A DNA stretch of 64,000 nucleotides from Sulfitobacter sp. OXR-159 (GTDB taxonomy: Bacteria > Pseudomonadota > Alphaproteobacteria > Rhodobacterales > Rhodobacteraceae): positions 2,554,501-2,618,500 of the forward strand of contig NZ_CP139707.1 of assembly GCF_034377145.1 (NCBI RefSeq), given 5' to 3'. Below are positions 16,807-25,482 of the stretch, piece by piece. Position 1 is the first letter of the stretch. The number at the start of each line of letters is the position of its first letter. The notes beneath the pieces were generated by a model. The model saw nothing but the letters and a program-made list of their open reading frames with translations, was not told the origin of the DNA and ran no database searches. A program made the translations under genes and the position numbers.

Positions 16807-17493
16807 ATGCCCATCACAACCTGCGTTTTCGACGCTTACGGAACCCTGTTCGACGTGGCCGCCGCCGCCCGCGAGGCCGCGCGGGAGCCCGCCTTTGCCG
16901 CCATCGCCGAGACTTGGCCGCAGCTGGCAGAACACTGGCGCCTCAAGCAGTTGCAGTATTCATGGCTGCGCGCCGTGACCGGGGCGCATGACGATTTCTG
17001 GCAGGTCACCCAAGAGGGTCTGGACTGGTCGTTGGAGAAGATGGGCGTCGCTGACGACCCTGCCCTGCGCGAGCGCCTGTTGGCGCTTTATTGGGAGCTT
17101 CAGGCCTTTGCCGAAGTTCCTGCGATGCTGCGTGCGCTGAAAGACGGCGGCCTGAACACCGCAATCTTATCCAACGGCTCGCCCGCGATGCTGGACGGGG
17201 CGGTGCAATCTGCGGGAATCAGTGACCTTTTGGATGTGTCGCTCTCGGTCGAAAGTGTCGGTGTCTTCAAACCGCACGCTTCGGTCTATGATCTTGTCGG
17301 GCAGCACTACGGCTGCGCCAAAGACGAGGTGCTGTTCGTCTCCTCCAACGGCTGGGACGCGGCGGCGGCGACGGGCTATGGTTTCACGACCGCATGGGTG
17401 AACCGGGGCGGCGATCCGGTGGACCGGCTGCCATGGAAACCGGCGCATCAGTTGCGAGACCTCAGCGGCATCCCTGCATTGGCGGGCCTCTGA
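16807..17493 (+). CDS. Haloacid dehalogenase type II (2-haloacid dehalogenase-like)
   Basis: A 228-residue HAD-superfamily hydrolase. Motif I is FDAYGTLFD (nucleophile Asp), motif II lies in AILSNGSPAMLD, motif III Lys in VFKPHASVY, and motif IV in FVSSNGWDAAAATGYGF. The SSNGWD and F-x-T-x-W-x-N-R ending are those of L-2-haloacid dehalogenases, which invert and hydrolyse 2-haloacids; physiological substrate not certain. ATG at 16807 has AGGGAGAG upstream. Its stop overlaps the start of the next gene (TGATG), so translation is coupled. Confidence 0.88.
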   Translation: MPITTCVFDAYGTLFDVAAAAREAAREPAFAAIAETWPQLAEHWRLKQLQYSWLRAVTGAHDDFWQVTQEGLDWSLEKMGVADDPALRERLLALYWELQAFAEVPAMLRALKDGGLNTAILSNGSPAMLDGAVQSAGISDLLDVSLSVESVGVFKPHASVYDLVGQHYGCAKDEVLFVSSNGWDAAAATGYGFTTAWVNRGGDPVDRLPWKPAHQLRDLSGIPALAGL

Positions 17494-18314
17494 TGGCACG
17501 GTTCACCACCTCCGACGGGCTGTCGCTTCACTACACGGACGAAGGCTCCGGCCTGCCGATCCTCTGCCTTGCTGGCCTCACCCGAACCGGGGCGGATTTC
17601 GAGTACCTCGCCCCACATTTGGCCGATCACCGCCTGATCCGCATGGATTACCGGGGCCGAGGGCGTTCGGATTTCGACAAGAATTGGAAGAATTACACAC
17701 TTCCAGTTGAATGCCGCGACGTGCTGGAACTGCTGGCGCATCTGGAGTTGGAGCAGGTCGCCATCATCGGCACCTCGCGCGGCGGGCTTAATGCGATGGG
17801 ACTGGCGATGATCGCCCATGACCACCTTCTGGGCGTGGCGCTGAATGATGTCGGGCCCGAGCTTGACGCCAAGGGCGTCGAGTTCATCATGGGCTATCTG
17901 GGCCGCAACCCCGCCGCCAAGACCTATGAAGAGGCCGCCGCCGCCATGGCCCGTGCCTTCCCCGAATTTCGCGGCGTGCCGGAAGGCCGTTGGCTGGAAG
18001 AGGTGCAGCGCCATTACACAGCCACCGACGACGGGCTGAAAATCACCTATGACCCGCATCTGCGCGATGCCATCGCCACAGCAGGGCAGCCGACGCCCGA
18101 CCTCTGGCCGTTTTTCGACGCGCTTCAGGGCATGCCGCTCGCGGCGATCCGGGGGGCCAATTCGACCCTGCTCAGCCGCGAAACGCTGATGCAGATGCAG
18201 GCGCGGCGGCCGGATATGATCGTGGCCGAAGTGCCGGATCGCGGCCATGTGCCGTTTCTCGACGAACCCGAGGCGCGGGCCGCGCTCCACGAATGGATAG
18301 GACAACTGCAATGA
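17493..18314 (+). CDS. Alpha/beta hydrolase
   Basis: A 273-residue alpha/beta-hydrolase fold enzyme. The nucleophile elbow is IGTSRGGLNA (Ser), with an oxyanion region around CLAGLTRTGADFEYL and a C-terminal catalytic His in PDRGHVPFLDEPEA. Substrate unknown. The start codon overlaps the stop of the dehalogenase gene, and its end overlaps the dehydratase start by four bases. It is therefore the middle gene of a tightly coupled trio, which suggests a shared catabolic or detoxification job. Confidence 0.87.
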   Translation: MARFTTSDGLSLHYTDEGSGLPILCLAGLTRTGADFEYLAPHLADHRLIRMDYRGRGRSDFDKNWKNYTLPVECRDVLELLAHLELEQVAIIGTSRGGLNAMGLAMIAHDHLLGVALNDVGPELDAKGVEFIMGYLGRNPAAKTYEEAAAAMARAFPEFRGVPEGRWLEEVQRHYTATDDGLKITYDPHLRDAIATAGQPTPDLWPFFDALQGMPLAAIRGANSTLLSRETLMQMQARRPDMIVAEVPDRGHVPFLDEPEARAALHEWIGQLQ

Positions 18315-19282
18315 ATATCGACATGATCCGCGCCGCCGCCGCCCGCGCAGAGGGCCATGTGCGGCGCACGCCCCTGTTGAACTCGCCCTTTCTGGATGAG
18401 ATCGCGGGCCGTCGCATTTGGGTCAAGCCAGAGTGCTTGCAACATACCGGCAGTTTCAAGTTTCGCGGTGCGTGGTCGGCGCTGTCATCGCTGGATCCTG
18501 ACGCGCGGGCGAAGGGTGTCATCGCCTATTCCAGCGGCAACCACGCGCAGGGCGTGGCGCTGGCGTCGAAAATGCACGGTGCCCCCGCCGTGATCATCAT
18601 GCCCAAAGACAGCCCGCGCCTGAAAATAGCCAACACCCGCGCCTATGGGGCCGAGGTGGTGCTTTATGACCGCGCGAATGAGAGCCGCGAAGAGATCGGC
18701 GCGCAACTGGCCGAAGAACGCGGCCTGACGCTGATCAAACCTTACGACAATCCGCAGGTAATCGCGGGCCAAGGCACCACGGGGCTGGAGATTGCGCAGC
18801 AGGCAGCCGAGGCGGGGATCAACTCCGCCGAAGTCATCGTCTGCTGCGGCGGCGGTGGCCTGACCTCGGGCATCGCCTTGGCGTTGGAGGCCGAGGCCCC
18901 CGGCTTTCGCGTGCGCCCGGCAGAGCCGGAAGGCTTTGACGATGCGGCCCGGTCACTGGCCTCTGGCAAGATCGAGCAGAACCCAAGCGCCTTGGGATCA
19001 ATCTGCGACGCCATCGTCACACCCGCGCCGGGCGAGCTGACCTTTCCGATCATGCAACGGCTTGTCGGGCCGGGGCTGGTGGTGAGCGACGACGAGGCGC
19101 TGCAGGCGATGGGCCATGCCTTCAACCGGCTGAAGGTCGTGGCCGAGCCGGGCGGTGCCGTGGCGCTGGCGGCGGCACTGTTCCGTGGGGCTGAGATTGA
19201 GGGCGACGATGTGATCGTCACTATTTCTGGCGGGAACGTGGATGCGGATATGTTCGCGCGGGCGCTGCAGACGTTGGGGTAA
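18311..19282 (+). CDS. Threonine/serine dehydratase (PLP fold type II)
   Basis: A 323-residue PLP enzyme. The Schiff-base lysine is in HTGSFKFRGA, the substrate loop is SSGNHAQGVAL, and the phosphate-binding loop is CCGGGGLTSGIAL. No C-terminal ACT domain is present, so it resembles catabolic or broad-range serine/threonine dehydratases, hydroxyaspartate dehydratase or serine racemase rather than biosynthetic IlvA. ATG at 18311 overlaps the stop of the upstream hydrolase (ATGA). Confidence 0.87.
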   Translation: MNIDMIRAAAARAEGHVRRTPLLNSPFLDEIAGRRIWVKPECLQHTGSFKFRGAWSALSSLDPDARAKGVIAYSSGNHAQGVALASKMHGAPAVIIMPKDSPRLKIANTRAYGAEVVLYDRANESREEIGAQLAEERGLTLIKPYDNPQVIAGQGTTGLEIAQQAAEAGINSAEVIVCCGGGGLTSGIALALEAEAPGFRVRPAEPEGFDDAARSLASGKIEQNPSALGSICDAIVTPAPGELTFPIMQRLVGPGLVVSDDEALQAMGHAFNRLKVVAEPGGAVALAAALFRGAEIEGDDVIVTISGGNVDADMFARALQTLG

Positions 19283-19389
19283 AGACAAGGGCAGCGCCGG
19301 CCTAGGGGGCATTTTTGATCTGTCCCGCCTTTGACCTGCGCCGCGCGCGCTATATGCTGGCCACCACCGCCGCTCACAGGAGACCACCC

Positions 19390-20193
19390 ATGCAGATATT
19401 CGATACCGGTGACGTCCAACTTCACTACCGCGTCGATGGCCCCGAAGACGGCGCGCCTGTGGTCTTTGCCAATTCGCTCGGCACCGATATGCGCCTGTGG
19501 GATCCGATCCTACCGCTCCTCGCCCCCGGTCTGCGCATCATCCGTTTTGATAAACGCGGCCATGGCCTCTCATCCTGCCCGCCCGCGCCCTATTCGATGG
19601 GGTCGCTCATTACCGATACCGAACGGCTGCTCGATCACCTGCAGGTGCGCAACTGCGTCTTTGTCGGGCTCTCGATCGGCGGCATGATCGCGCAGGGGCT
19701 GGCTGTCAAACGGCTCGACATGATCCGCGCGCTGGTGCTGAGCAACACCGCCACCAAGATCGGCAACCGCGACATCTGGGCTGAGCGGATCGCGGCCGTG
19801 GAACAGGGCGGCATCGAAAGCCTTGCCGATGCGGTGATGGAGCGCTGGTTCTCCCCACAATTCCGCGCCACGCCGGAAATGGCGCTCTGGCGCAACATGC
19901 TCACCCGCCAGCCGGACGCGGGCTATGCGGGCTGTTCGGCGGCGATCTCGCACAGCGATTTCATGACCCCCACCTCCGGCCTGCGCCTGCCCGCGCTCGG
20001 CATCGCAGGGTCGGAAGACGGCTCCACCCCGCCCGATCTGGTGCGCGAGTTGATGGACCTGATCCCGGCCTCGAAATTCAAACTGATCCGCCGCGCGGGG
20101 CACCTGCCCTGTGTGGAGCAGCCGCAGGAATACGCTGATACGCTAAACGATTTTCTTGCCAGTGTCGGGCATATCCCGAAGGCACAGGGCTGA
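19390..20193 (+). CDS. pcaD: 3-oxoadipate enol-lactonase
   Basis: A 267-residue alpha/beta hydrolase closely resembling PcaD, which opens 3-oxoadipate enol-lactone in the beta-ketoadipate route. Diagnostic stretches are FANSLGTDMRLWD, the nucleophile elbow VGLSIGGMIAQGLA, and VLSNTATKIG with IWAERIAAVEQGGI; the catalytic His is in RRAGHLPCVEQP. ATG at 19390 is preceded by AGGAG. No other pca gene is in the window, so the name rests on sequence resemblance; a related hydrolase with another substrate is possible. It is 107 bases from the dehydratase gene, so probably a separate unit. Confidence 0.8.
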   Translation: MQIFDTGDVQLHYRVDGPEDGAPVVFANSLGTDMRLWDPILPLLAPGLRIIRFDKRGHGLSSCPPAPYSMGSLITDTERLLDHLQVRNCVFVGLSIGGMIAQGLAVKRLDMIRALVLSNTATKIGNRDIWAERIAAVEQGGIESLADAVMERWFSPQFRATPEMALWRNMLTRQPDAGYAGCSAAISHSDFMTPTSGLRLPALGIAGSEDGSTPPDLVRELMDLIPASKFKLIRRAGHLPCVEQPQEYADTLNDFLASVGHIPKAQG

Positions 20194-20313
20194 GCGTGGC
20201 GGCAGGTGTCTCTGGCGGCAAGCGGGCCATGCGCCCGCAACGCCTGCCGCATTCGCGCCCTATCGCGACGTCCACCCTTGCCTTCGCCCCCTGCGCGGAC
20301 CAGATCTGACCGA

Positions 20314-21534
20314 ATGCCGCTGCCACTGATCTTTATCCTTGTGACGGTGATGATCGATGCCATGGGCGTCGGTCTGATCCTGCCCGTGATGCCCGACCTG
20401 ATCCGCGAAGTGCGCGGCGGGGGGCTGAGTGATGCGGCCCTTTGGGGCGGCGTGCTGGCCACGGGATTTGCCGCGATGCAATTCCTCTTCGGCCCGGTTC
20501 TGGGCGGGCTGTCCGACCGTTTTGGCCGCCGTCCGGTCTTGCTGCTGGCGCTGGTCGTGATGACGGTTGATTACGGCGTCATGGCCCTGGCGGGCAGTGT
20601 CTGGCTGCTGCTGATCGGGCGGCTGGTGGGCGGTGTGACGGCGGCAACCCATGCCACGGCCTCGGCCTATATGGCCGACATCTCTCCGGCGCAGGACCGC
20701 GCGGCGCGTTTCGGGCTCATCGGCGCGGCCTTTGGCGCGGGCTTTGTTCTGGGCCCGCTGATGGGCGGCATCTTGGGCGAATATGGCACCCGCGCGCCGT
20801 TTTGGGCGGCGGCGGTGCTGGCGGCGGGCAATGCGGCCCTCGGCTGGGCTGTGCTGCGCGAAACCCTGCCCCAGACGCAACGCCGCGCCTTTGACTGGCG
20901 GCGGGCCAATCCGCTAGGCGCGCTGCGTGCCCTTGGCCGCCTGCCCGAGGTTGGCAGGCTTCTGGCGGTCTATTTCATCTATCATGTGGGCTTTGCCGCC
21001 TATCCGGCGGTCTGGGCCTATTTCGGGGTTGAGCGGTTTGGCTGGTCCCCTACGATGATCGGCCTGTCACTGGGTCTTTTTGGCGTGCAGATGGCTCTTG
21101 TCCAAGGCATGCTGATCGGCCCCGTGATCCGCCGCTTGGGCGCGCGCACCACGGTGATCTTGGGCCATGTCTTTGCCCTTGCCGCCTTTGCCGCGCTGAC
21201 CGTACTGACCTCAGGCACTTGGGCGCTGATCATGACCCCGCTCGCCGCGCTCGCCGGGGTGATCCCGCCTGCGCTTCAAGGCATCATGTCGGCCCGCGTC
21301 AACGCCGATGCCCAAGGCGAGCTGCACGGCGCGCTCAGTTCCTCCACCGCGCTGACGATGATCCTCTCACCGCTGACGATGACGGCGGTTTTCGCCTATT
21401 TCACCGCGCCGGAGGCTGCGCTCTACCTGCCCGGCGCACCCTTCCTGCTGGCGCTGTTTCTGACCCTCGGCGGGCTGGTGATCTTTGCCAGCCGCCCTCC
21501 CCTCACGTCACAAACCGGCACTTCGCCCCATTAG
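20314..21534 (+). CDS. MFS transporter, tetracycline-resistance (TetA) type
   Basis: A 406-residue major facilitator with twelve predicted membrane segments. Motif A is GGLSDRFGRRPVLL, and the opening IFILVTVMIDAMGVGLILPVMPDLIRE is that of the DHA1 TCR/Tet group; motif C appears as GAAFGAGFVLGPLMGG. Proteins of this kind export drugs or metabolites, and roseobacter members are usually not proven tetracycline pumps. ATG at 20314 starts the first helix at residue 4; the frame upstream to 20206 is not helix-like. No dedicated regulator sits next to it. Confidence 0.87.
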   Translation: MPLPLIFILVTVMIDAMGVGLILPVMPDLIREVRGGGLSDAALWGGVLATGFAAMQFLFGPVLGGLSDRFGRRPVLLLALVVMTVDYGVMALAGSVWLLLIGRLVGGVTAATHATASAYMADISPAQDRAARFGLIGAAFGAGFVLGPLMGGILGEYGTRAPFWAAAVLAAGNAALGWAVLRETLPQTQRRAFDWRRANPLGALRALGRLPEVGRLLAVYFIYHVGFAAYPAVWAYFGVERFGWSPTMIGLSLGLFGVQMALVQGMLIGPVIRRLGARTTVILGHVFALAAFAALTVLTSGTWALIMTPLAALAGVIPPALQGIMSARVNADAQGELHGALSSSTALTMILSPLTMTAVFAYFTAPEAALYLPGAPFLLALFLTLGGLVIFASRPPLTSQTGTSPH

Positions 21535-21605
21535 TACATTCCCCGCCTTGCACCACCGGCCCTTCCGCGTCAGGCTGGCGAAAACCAAGTGAAAGGGACA
21601 GGCCA

Positions 21606-22694
21606 TTGCAAACCATCAAAGCCGCCGTCTGCCATGCCTTTGACAGCCCGCTGAGCGTCGAAGACATCCGCATCAGGGCTCCGCAATCGGGCGAGGTCGA
21701 GGTGACCTTGGATGCGGTGGCGATCTGCCATTCCGACATCCTGTTTGCCGAAGGCGGCTGGGGCGGCACCCTGCCTGCCGTCTATGGCCATGAGGCCGCA
21801 GGCCGGGTCAGCGCCGTGGGGCCGAATGTACAGGGGCTGGTCGAAGGCGACAGCGTGGTGGTCACCCTGATCCGCGCCTGCGGCAGCTGCCCCAACTGCG
21901 CCTCGGGTCAGCCGACGATCTGCGAAACACCGCAGGCGCCCGATGGGCCGCTGCAAACAGCAGATGGCGCACCGCTTGTTCAGGCCATGAACACCGGCGG
22001 TTTCGCCGAAAAAGTGGTGGTCGACCGCTCCCAGGCCGTGAAAATCTCGCATGACATCCCCAAAGACGCCGCCTGTCTGATCGCCTGCGGCGTGATCACC
22101 GGCGTGGGTGCCGTGGTCAATGCAGCGGGCCTGCGCGCAGGCCAAGATGTGGTGGTGATCGGCGCGGGCGGGGTCGGCCTTAATGCCATCCAAGGGGCGC
22201 GCATCGCGGGCGCACGGCGGATCGTGGCGGTGGACATGACCGAAGAAAAACTCGCCATCGCCCGCGAATTCGGCGCGACCGACACCGTGCTCGCGACCGA
22301 GGCGAAACCGTGGCGCGCGGCCTTCAAGGCCATGGGGCGCGGGGCGGATGCCGTGATCGTCACCGTCGGCGCGATCCCCGCCTATGAAACCGCGCCGCGC
22401 TACCTTGCGGCCGGGGGCCGGGTGATCATGGTTGGCATGCCCCACAGCGGGGCCGAGGCCAGCTATGAGCCGGTGGTCCTTGCCGCCTTGGGGCAAGGCA
22501 TGGTCGGCTCCAAAATGGGCGACGTGGTGATCCAGCGCGATATCCCGTGGATGGTCGACCTTTACCTTCAGGGCCGCTTGCAACTCGACAACCTGATCTC
22601 CGGGCGCTGGCGGCTGGATCAGATCAACGAGGCGATTGCCGACACCAAGACCGGCGCTGCGAAGCGCAACGTGATTATCTTCGACCGCACCTAG
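21606..22694 (+). CDS. Zinc-dependent alcohol dehydrogenase family protein
   Basis: A 362-residue medium-chain dehydrogenase. The catalytic zinc ligands fall in AICHSDIL and GHEAAGRV, the structural zinc loop is CGSCPNCASGQPTIC, and the NAD-binding motif is VVVIGAGGVGLNAIQGA. It resembles the class III / thiol-dependent formaldehyde dehydrogenase-like group, but substrate is open. The start is TTG at 21606 with an AAAGGGAC ribosome-binding sequence; the open frame extends much further upstream inside the MFS gene, which is not coding for this protein. Convergent with the glycerate kinase gene. Confidence 0.87.
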   Translation: MQTIKAAVCHAFDSPLSVEDIRIRAPQSGEVEVTLDAVAICHSDILFAEGGWGGTLPAVYGHEAAGRVSAVGPNVQGLVEGDSVVVTLIRACGSCPNCASGQPTICETPQAPDGPLQTADGAPLVQAMNTGGFAEKVVVDRSQAVKISHDIPKDAACLIACGVITGVGAVVNAAGLRAGQDVVVIGAGGVGLNAIQGARIAGARRIVAVDMTEEKLAIAREFGATDTVLATEAKPWRAAFKAMGRGADAVIVTVGAIPAYETAPRYLAAGGRVIMVGMPHSGAEASYEPVVLAALGQGMVGSKMGDVVIQRDIPWMVDLYLQGRLQLDNLISGRWRLDQINEAIADTKTGAAKRNVIIFDRT

Positions 22695-22711
22695 GCGGAC
22701 CCAGAACCGGC

Positions 22712-23989
22712 TCAGCTTTCGGGTAGATCGCCGATCAGCAGGGCGCGGAAATCATTCACATTGGTCCCGGTGGGGCCGGTGTGAAACAGGGCGTCTACCG
22801 CCGCAAACGCACCGTAGGCATCGTTGTGTTGCAAGGCGCGGCGTGGGTCCACCCCTGCCGCGCGCATCGCGCCCGCCGTGCCCGGCGCGACGAATGCGCC
22901 CGCGTTATCCTCTGACCCGTCGATGCCGTCGGTGTCCGCCGCCAAGGCGGTGATGCCTTCTTGCCCGTCGAGCGCCAGTGCCAAGGACAGCGCGAATTCA
23001 CTGTTGCGCCCGCCGCGCCCCTTGTGGCGCAGGGTGACCGTCGTCTCTCCGCCTGAGAGCAGCACCAGCGGCGCGGGATGCGGGAAACCACTCTCTTGCG
23101 CCTGCCGGGCGAGCGCGGCATGCACCAGCGCCACCTCGCGCGCCTCGCCTTCGATCGCGTCCGACAGTATCCATGCGGTCACCCCCCGCGCCTGTGCCGC
23201 CTTGGCCGCCGCGGTGAGGGACAGACCCGCAGAGGCAATAACATGCGTGGCCGTTTTGCTGTGCGCGTCTTGCGCAGGCTGCTGCGCGGCCTTTTGCAGA
23301 AAAGCCATGCAACGGGGCGGCAGTTCCAGCCCCCGCGCGGCCACCTCCTCCAAAACCTCCGCCGCGGCCCGCCGCCCCGGCACCGTAGGGCCAGAGGCCA
23401 CGGCCCCCGGATCATCCCCCGGCACATCCGAGACGACAAGGCTCACCACCTGCGCGGGATAGGCCAGTTCCGCCAGACGCCCGCCGTTCACCGTGCTGAA
23501 CTGTTTGCGGATGTCATTCATCACCGAGATCGGCGCGCCTGAGGCCAGAAGCGCGGAATTCAACGCCTGCAAATCCTCCAGCGTTAGCCCCTCGGGTGGG
23601 GCGGGCAAAAGCGATGACCCGCCGCCGCAGATTAGCGCGATCACTTGATCCTCCGGCCCCAGCCCGCGCAGCGCATCCTGCAAGGCGCGGGCGGCCTCGA
23701 TCCCGGCCTGATCTGGCACCGGATGGGCGGCCTCCAACACCTTGATGCGCTGGCAGGGCGCGCCATAGCCATAGCGGGTGACCACGACACCGTCATAGGG
23801 ATGCGGCCAAAGCGCCTCGAACGCCTGCGCCAATTGCGCCGCCCCTTTGCCCGCGCCGATCACCACCGTTCGGCCCTTGGGGGGCGGCGGCAGCCTGTCT
23901 TTCAAGATCAGCCGCGGATCGGCGGCGGCGACGGCGGTGTCGAACAGGTTGGCCAAGAACTGGCGTTTCGGATCATTGAGGTTGGGCAT
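22712..23989 (-). CDS. Glycerate 2-kinase (GckA/TtuD, MOFRL family)
   Basis: A 425-residue enzyme of the DUF4147-MOFRL family. The N-terminal domain has VVIGAGKGAAQLAQAFE and LICGGGSSLLPAP. The C-terminal MOFRL domain has LLSGGETTVTL, GRGGRNSEFALSLAL and ADTDGIDGSEDNAGAF. Members phosphorylate glycerate at C2; older annotations call them hydroxypyruvate reductase TtuD. It ends 17 bases from the convergent dehydrogenase and starts 47 bases after the glucokinase gene, with which it probably forms an operon. Confidence 0.9.
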   Translation of the reverse strand: MPNLNDPKRQFLANLFDTAVAAADPRLILKDRLPPPPKGRTVVIGAGKGAAQLAQAFEALWPHPYDGVVVTRYGYGAPCQRIKVLEAAHPVPDQAGIEAARALQDALRGLGPEDQVIALICGGGSSLLPAPPEGLTLEDLQALNSALLASGAPISVMNDIRKQFSTVNGGRLAELAYPAQVVSLVVSDVPGDDPGAVASGPTVPGRRAAAEVLEEVAARGLELPPRCMAFLQKAAQQPAQDAHSKTATHVIASAGLSLTAAAKAAQARGVTAWILSDAIEGEAREVALVHAALARQAQESGFPHPAPLVLLSGGETTVTLRHKGRGGRNSEFALSLALALDGQEGITALAADTDGIDGSEDNAGAFVAPGTAGAMRAAGVDPRRALQHNDAYGAFAAVDALFHTGPTGTNVNDFRALLIGDLPES

Positions 23990-24036
23990 AGGGCACTCCG
24001 GCTGCTGTGGCGATCATGGCGGCCCGCTGCCTGCTG

Positions 24037-25026
24037 TCAATCCGGCAGGGGGCGATCGTGTTGCACAAACAGACAGTTGCGCGCACCCATGAGGCCAAAA
24101 TCGGGGTCATTGCACAGGCCCAACGGCAGCGCCGCGCGCCATTTGCTGTGCCGCCCGCCCGCGTTGAAGGCAGCGAGGAAGGCCTCATCCAACATCCAAG
24201 GGTTCTGCTGCGCCACGCCCCCTGTGATGAAAACCCCACCGCGCGCGCCCAAGACCAAACCCAAGTCCCCCGCGACCCCGCCAAGATATCGCGCCATCAA
24301 GGCCACCGCCCGGCAGGCACTCGTGTCCTCCCCAACCTTGGCCGCCGCAAAGATCGCCGCCGCCCCCTCCAGATGCGCTGCCTCGCCGCGGGCTGCTGCG
24401 ATGGCGCGGTACCAATAGGGGATGCCGGTGCCCGACAGGATCGCCTCGGCCTCTACCGCAAGCGCGTCGCCCATCTGGACCTCGGGCCAAAGCGCGATCA
24501 GGGCTTCGAAATAGGCCACTTCCTCGGCGCTATGAGGGGTGAGCCGCAGATGCCCGCCTTCGCCCGGCACCGCCGTGGGCCGCGCCCCTTGCCAGACCAA
24601 AGACCCCACGCCCAAGCCCGTTCCCGGCCCGACAATCACCCGCGCGCCCGGTTGCGGCGCAGGGCCGCCCTGAAGAAAGCTCACCTTTGCCGCATCCAGC
24701 GTGGCCAAGGACCAGGCCGCCGCTTCAAAATCATTGAGCAGCAGTACCTTACCGGGCGCCACATCGCAGGCCCGCGCCAGATCATCGCGCGAGATGCTGC
24801 GCGCGGCGTTGGTCATGCGCACCTGCCCGTCGACAACCACCCCGGCCACCGCCATCGCGACCCCCTCGGGCGCGCCGCGCATCTCGCTACAAAGCGCCGC
24901 ACAGGCGTCTGGCAATGTGGTCAGCCCATCGGTGCGATGCGTGCAGCGCCGCACCACCGCGCCTGCCGGGTCCACCGCCGCAAGCCGCAGGTTGGTGCCG
25001 CCAATGTCCCCTACAAGATACCACAT
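24037..25026 (-). CDS. glk: Glucokinase
   Basis: Phosphorylates glucose with ATP at the entry of the Entner-Doudoroff route used by roseobacters. The 329-residue protein is of the bacterial Glk family rather than ROK: LVGDIGGTNLRLA as phosphate-1, LLNDFEAAAWSLA with the catalytic Asp, IVGPGTGLGVG, and GEGGHLRLTP as substrate loop. It lacks the ROK cysteine zinc motif. It lies upstream of the glycerate kinase gene on the same strand. Confidence 0.9.
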   Translation of the reverse strand: MWYLVGDIGGTNLRLAAVDPAGAVVRRCTHRTDGLTTLPDACAALCSEMRGAPEGVAMAVAGVVVDGQVRMTNAARSISRDDLARACDVAPGKVLLLNDFEAAAWSLATLDAAKVSFLQGGPAPQPGARVIVGPGTGLGVGSLVWQGARPTAVPGEGGHLRLTPHSAEEVAYFEALIALWPEVQMGDALAVEAEAILSGTGIPYWYRAIAAARGEAAHLEGAAAIFAAAKVGEDTSACRAVALMARYLGGVAGDLGLVLGARGGVFITGGVAQQNPWMLDEAFLAAFNAGGRHSKWRAALPLGLCNDPDFGLMGARNCLFVQHDRPLPD

Positions 25027-25090
25027 ATGTCTGCCCCAATTCCCTTGTTACCGGTGCAAGATGGCCCGCCCGCGCGACCAAGGCAAACAA

Positions 25091-25120
25091 CAAAAAACCC
25101 GGAAGCAAAGGCTTCCGGGT
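25091..25120 (-). terminator. Rho-independent terminator
   Basis: A perfect 10-bp stem (ACCCGGAAGC with GCTTCCGGGT) with a four-base loop is followed on the minus strand by TTTTTTG. It ends the small membrane-protein gene at 25149-25367 and isolates it from glk. Confidence 0.9.
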
Positions 25121-25148
25121 CTTGGCGGTCAACGCAGTTGGCTGGGGG

Positions 25149-25367
25149 TCAATCGGGTGCGACAGGCACGGTCGCCGTATCATCGCCCTCAATCGCGGTG
25201 CCCTCGTCGACGATGACCTCGTCTTCGGTACCGGGGGCGGTGGCGACTTCCTCGCCCGTCCAGAAGACAATGATGCCGATGCCAAAGATCACGACAATCG
25301 CCATGCCGATCAACGGCCACTTGTGACGGCCTTCCTGCTTTTTCAGATTTGTGTCTGGTGGACTCAT
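25149..25367 (-). CDS. Small single-span membrane protein, unknown function
   Basis: A 72-residue protein. A basic N-terminus (LKKQEGRHKW) leads into one membrane helix (WPLIGMAIVVIFGIGIIVFW, about 17-36), and the rest is a very acidic, Thr/Val-rich tail. The positive-inside rule puts the N-terminus in the cytoplasm and the acidic tail in the periplasm. No domain is recognised. A GGGAGCG ribosome-binding sequence and the strong terminator immediately downstream support a real monocistronic gene. Confidence 0.72.
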   Translation of the reverse strand: MSPPDTNLKKQEGRHKWPLIGMAIVVIFGIGIIVFWTGEEVATAPGTEDEVIVDEGTAIEGDDTATVPVAPD

Positions 25368-25482
25368 GATCCGCTCCCTTTCGCTGGCTTCGGGCTATGC
25401 CGCGCAACACCACGCCGCGCGCGGCCCTCGTTAGGAGGCAAACCCGGCAGGCTGCGGCAAAGTTCCCGGAAGCTGGAAGGTT

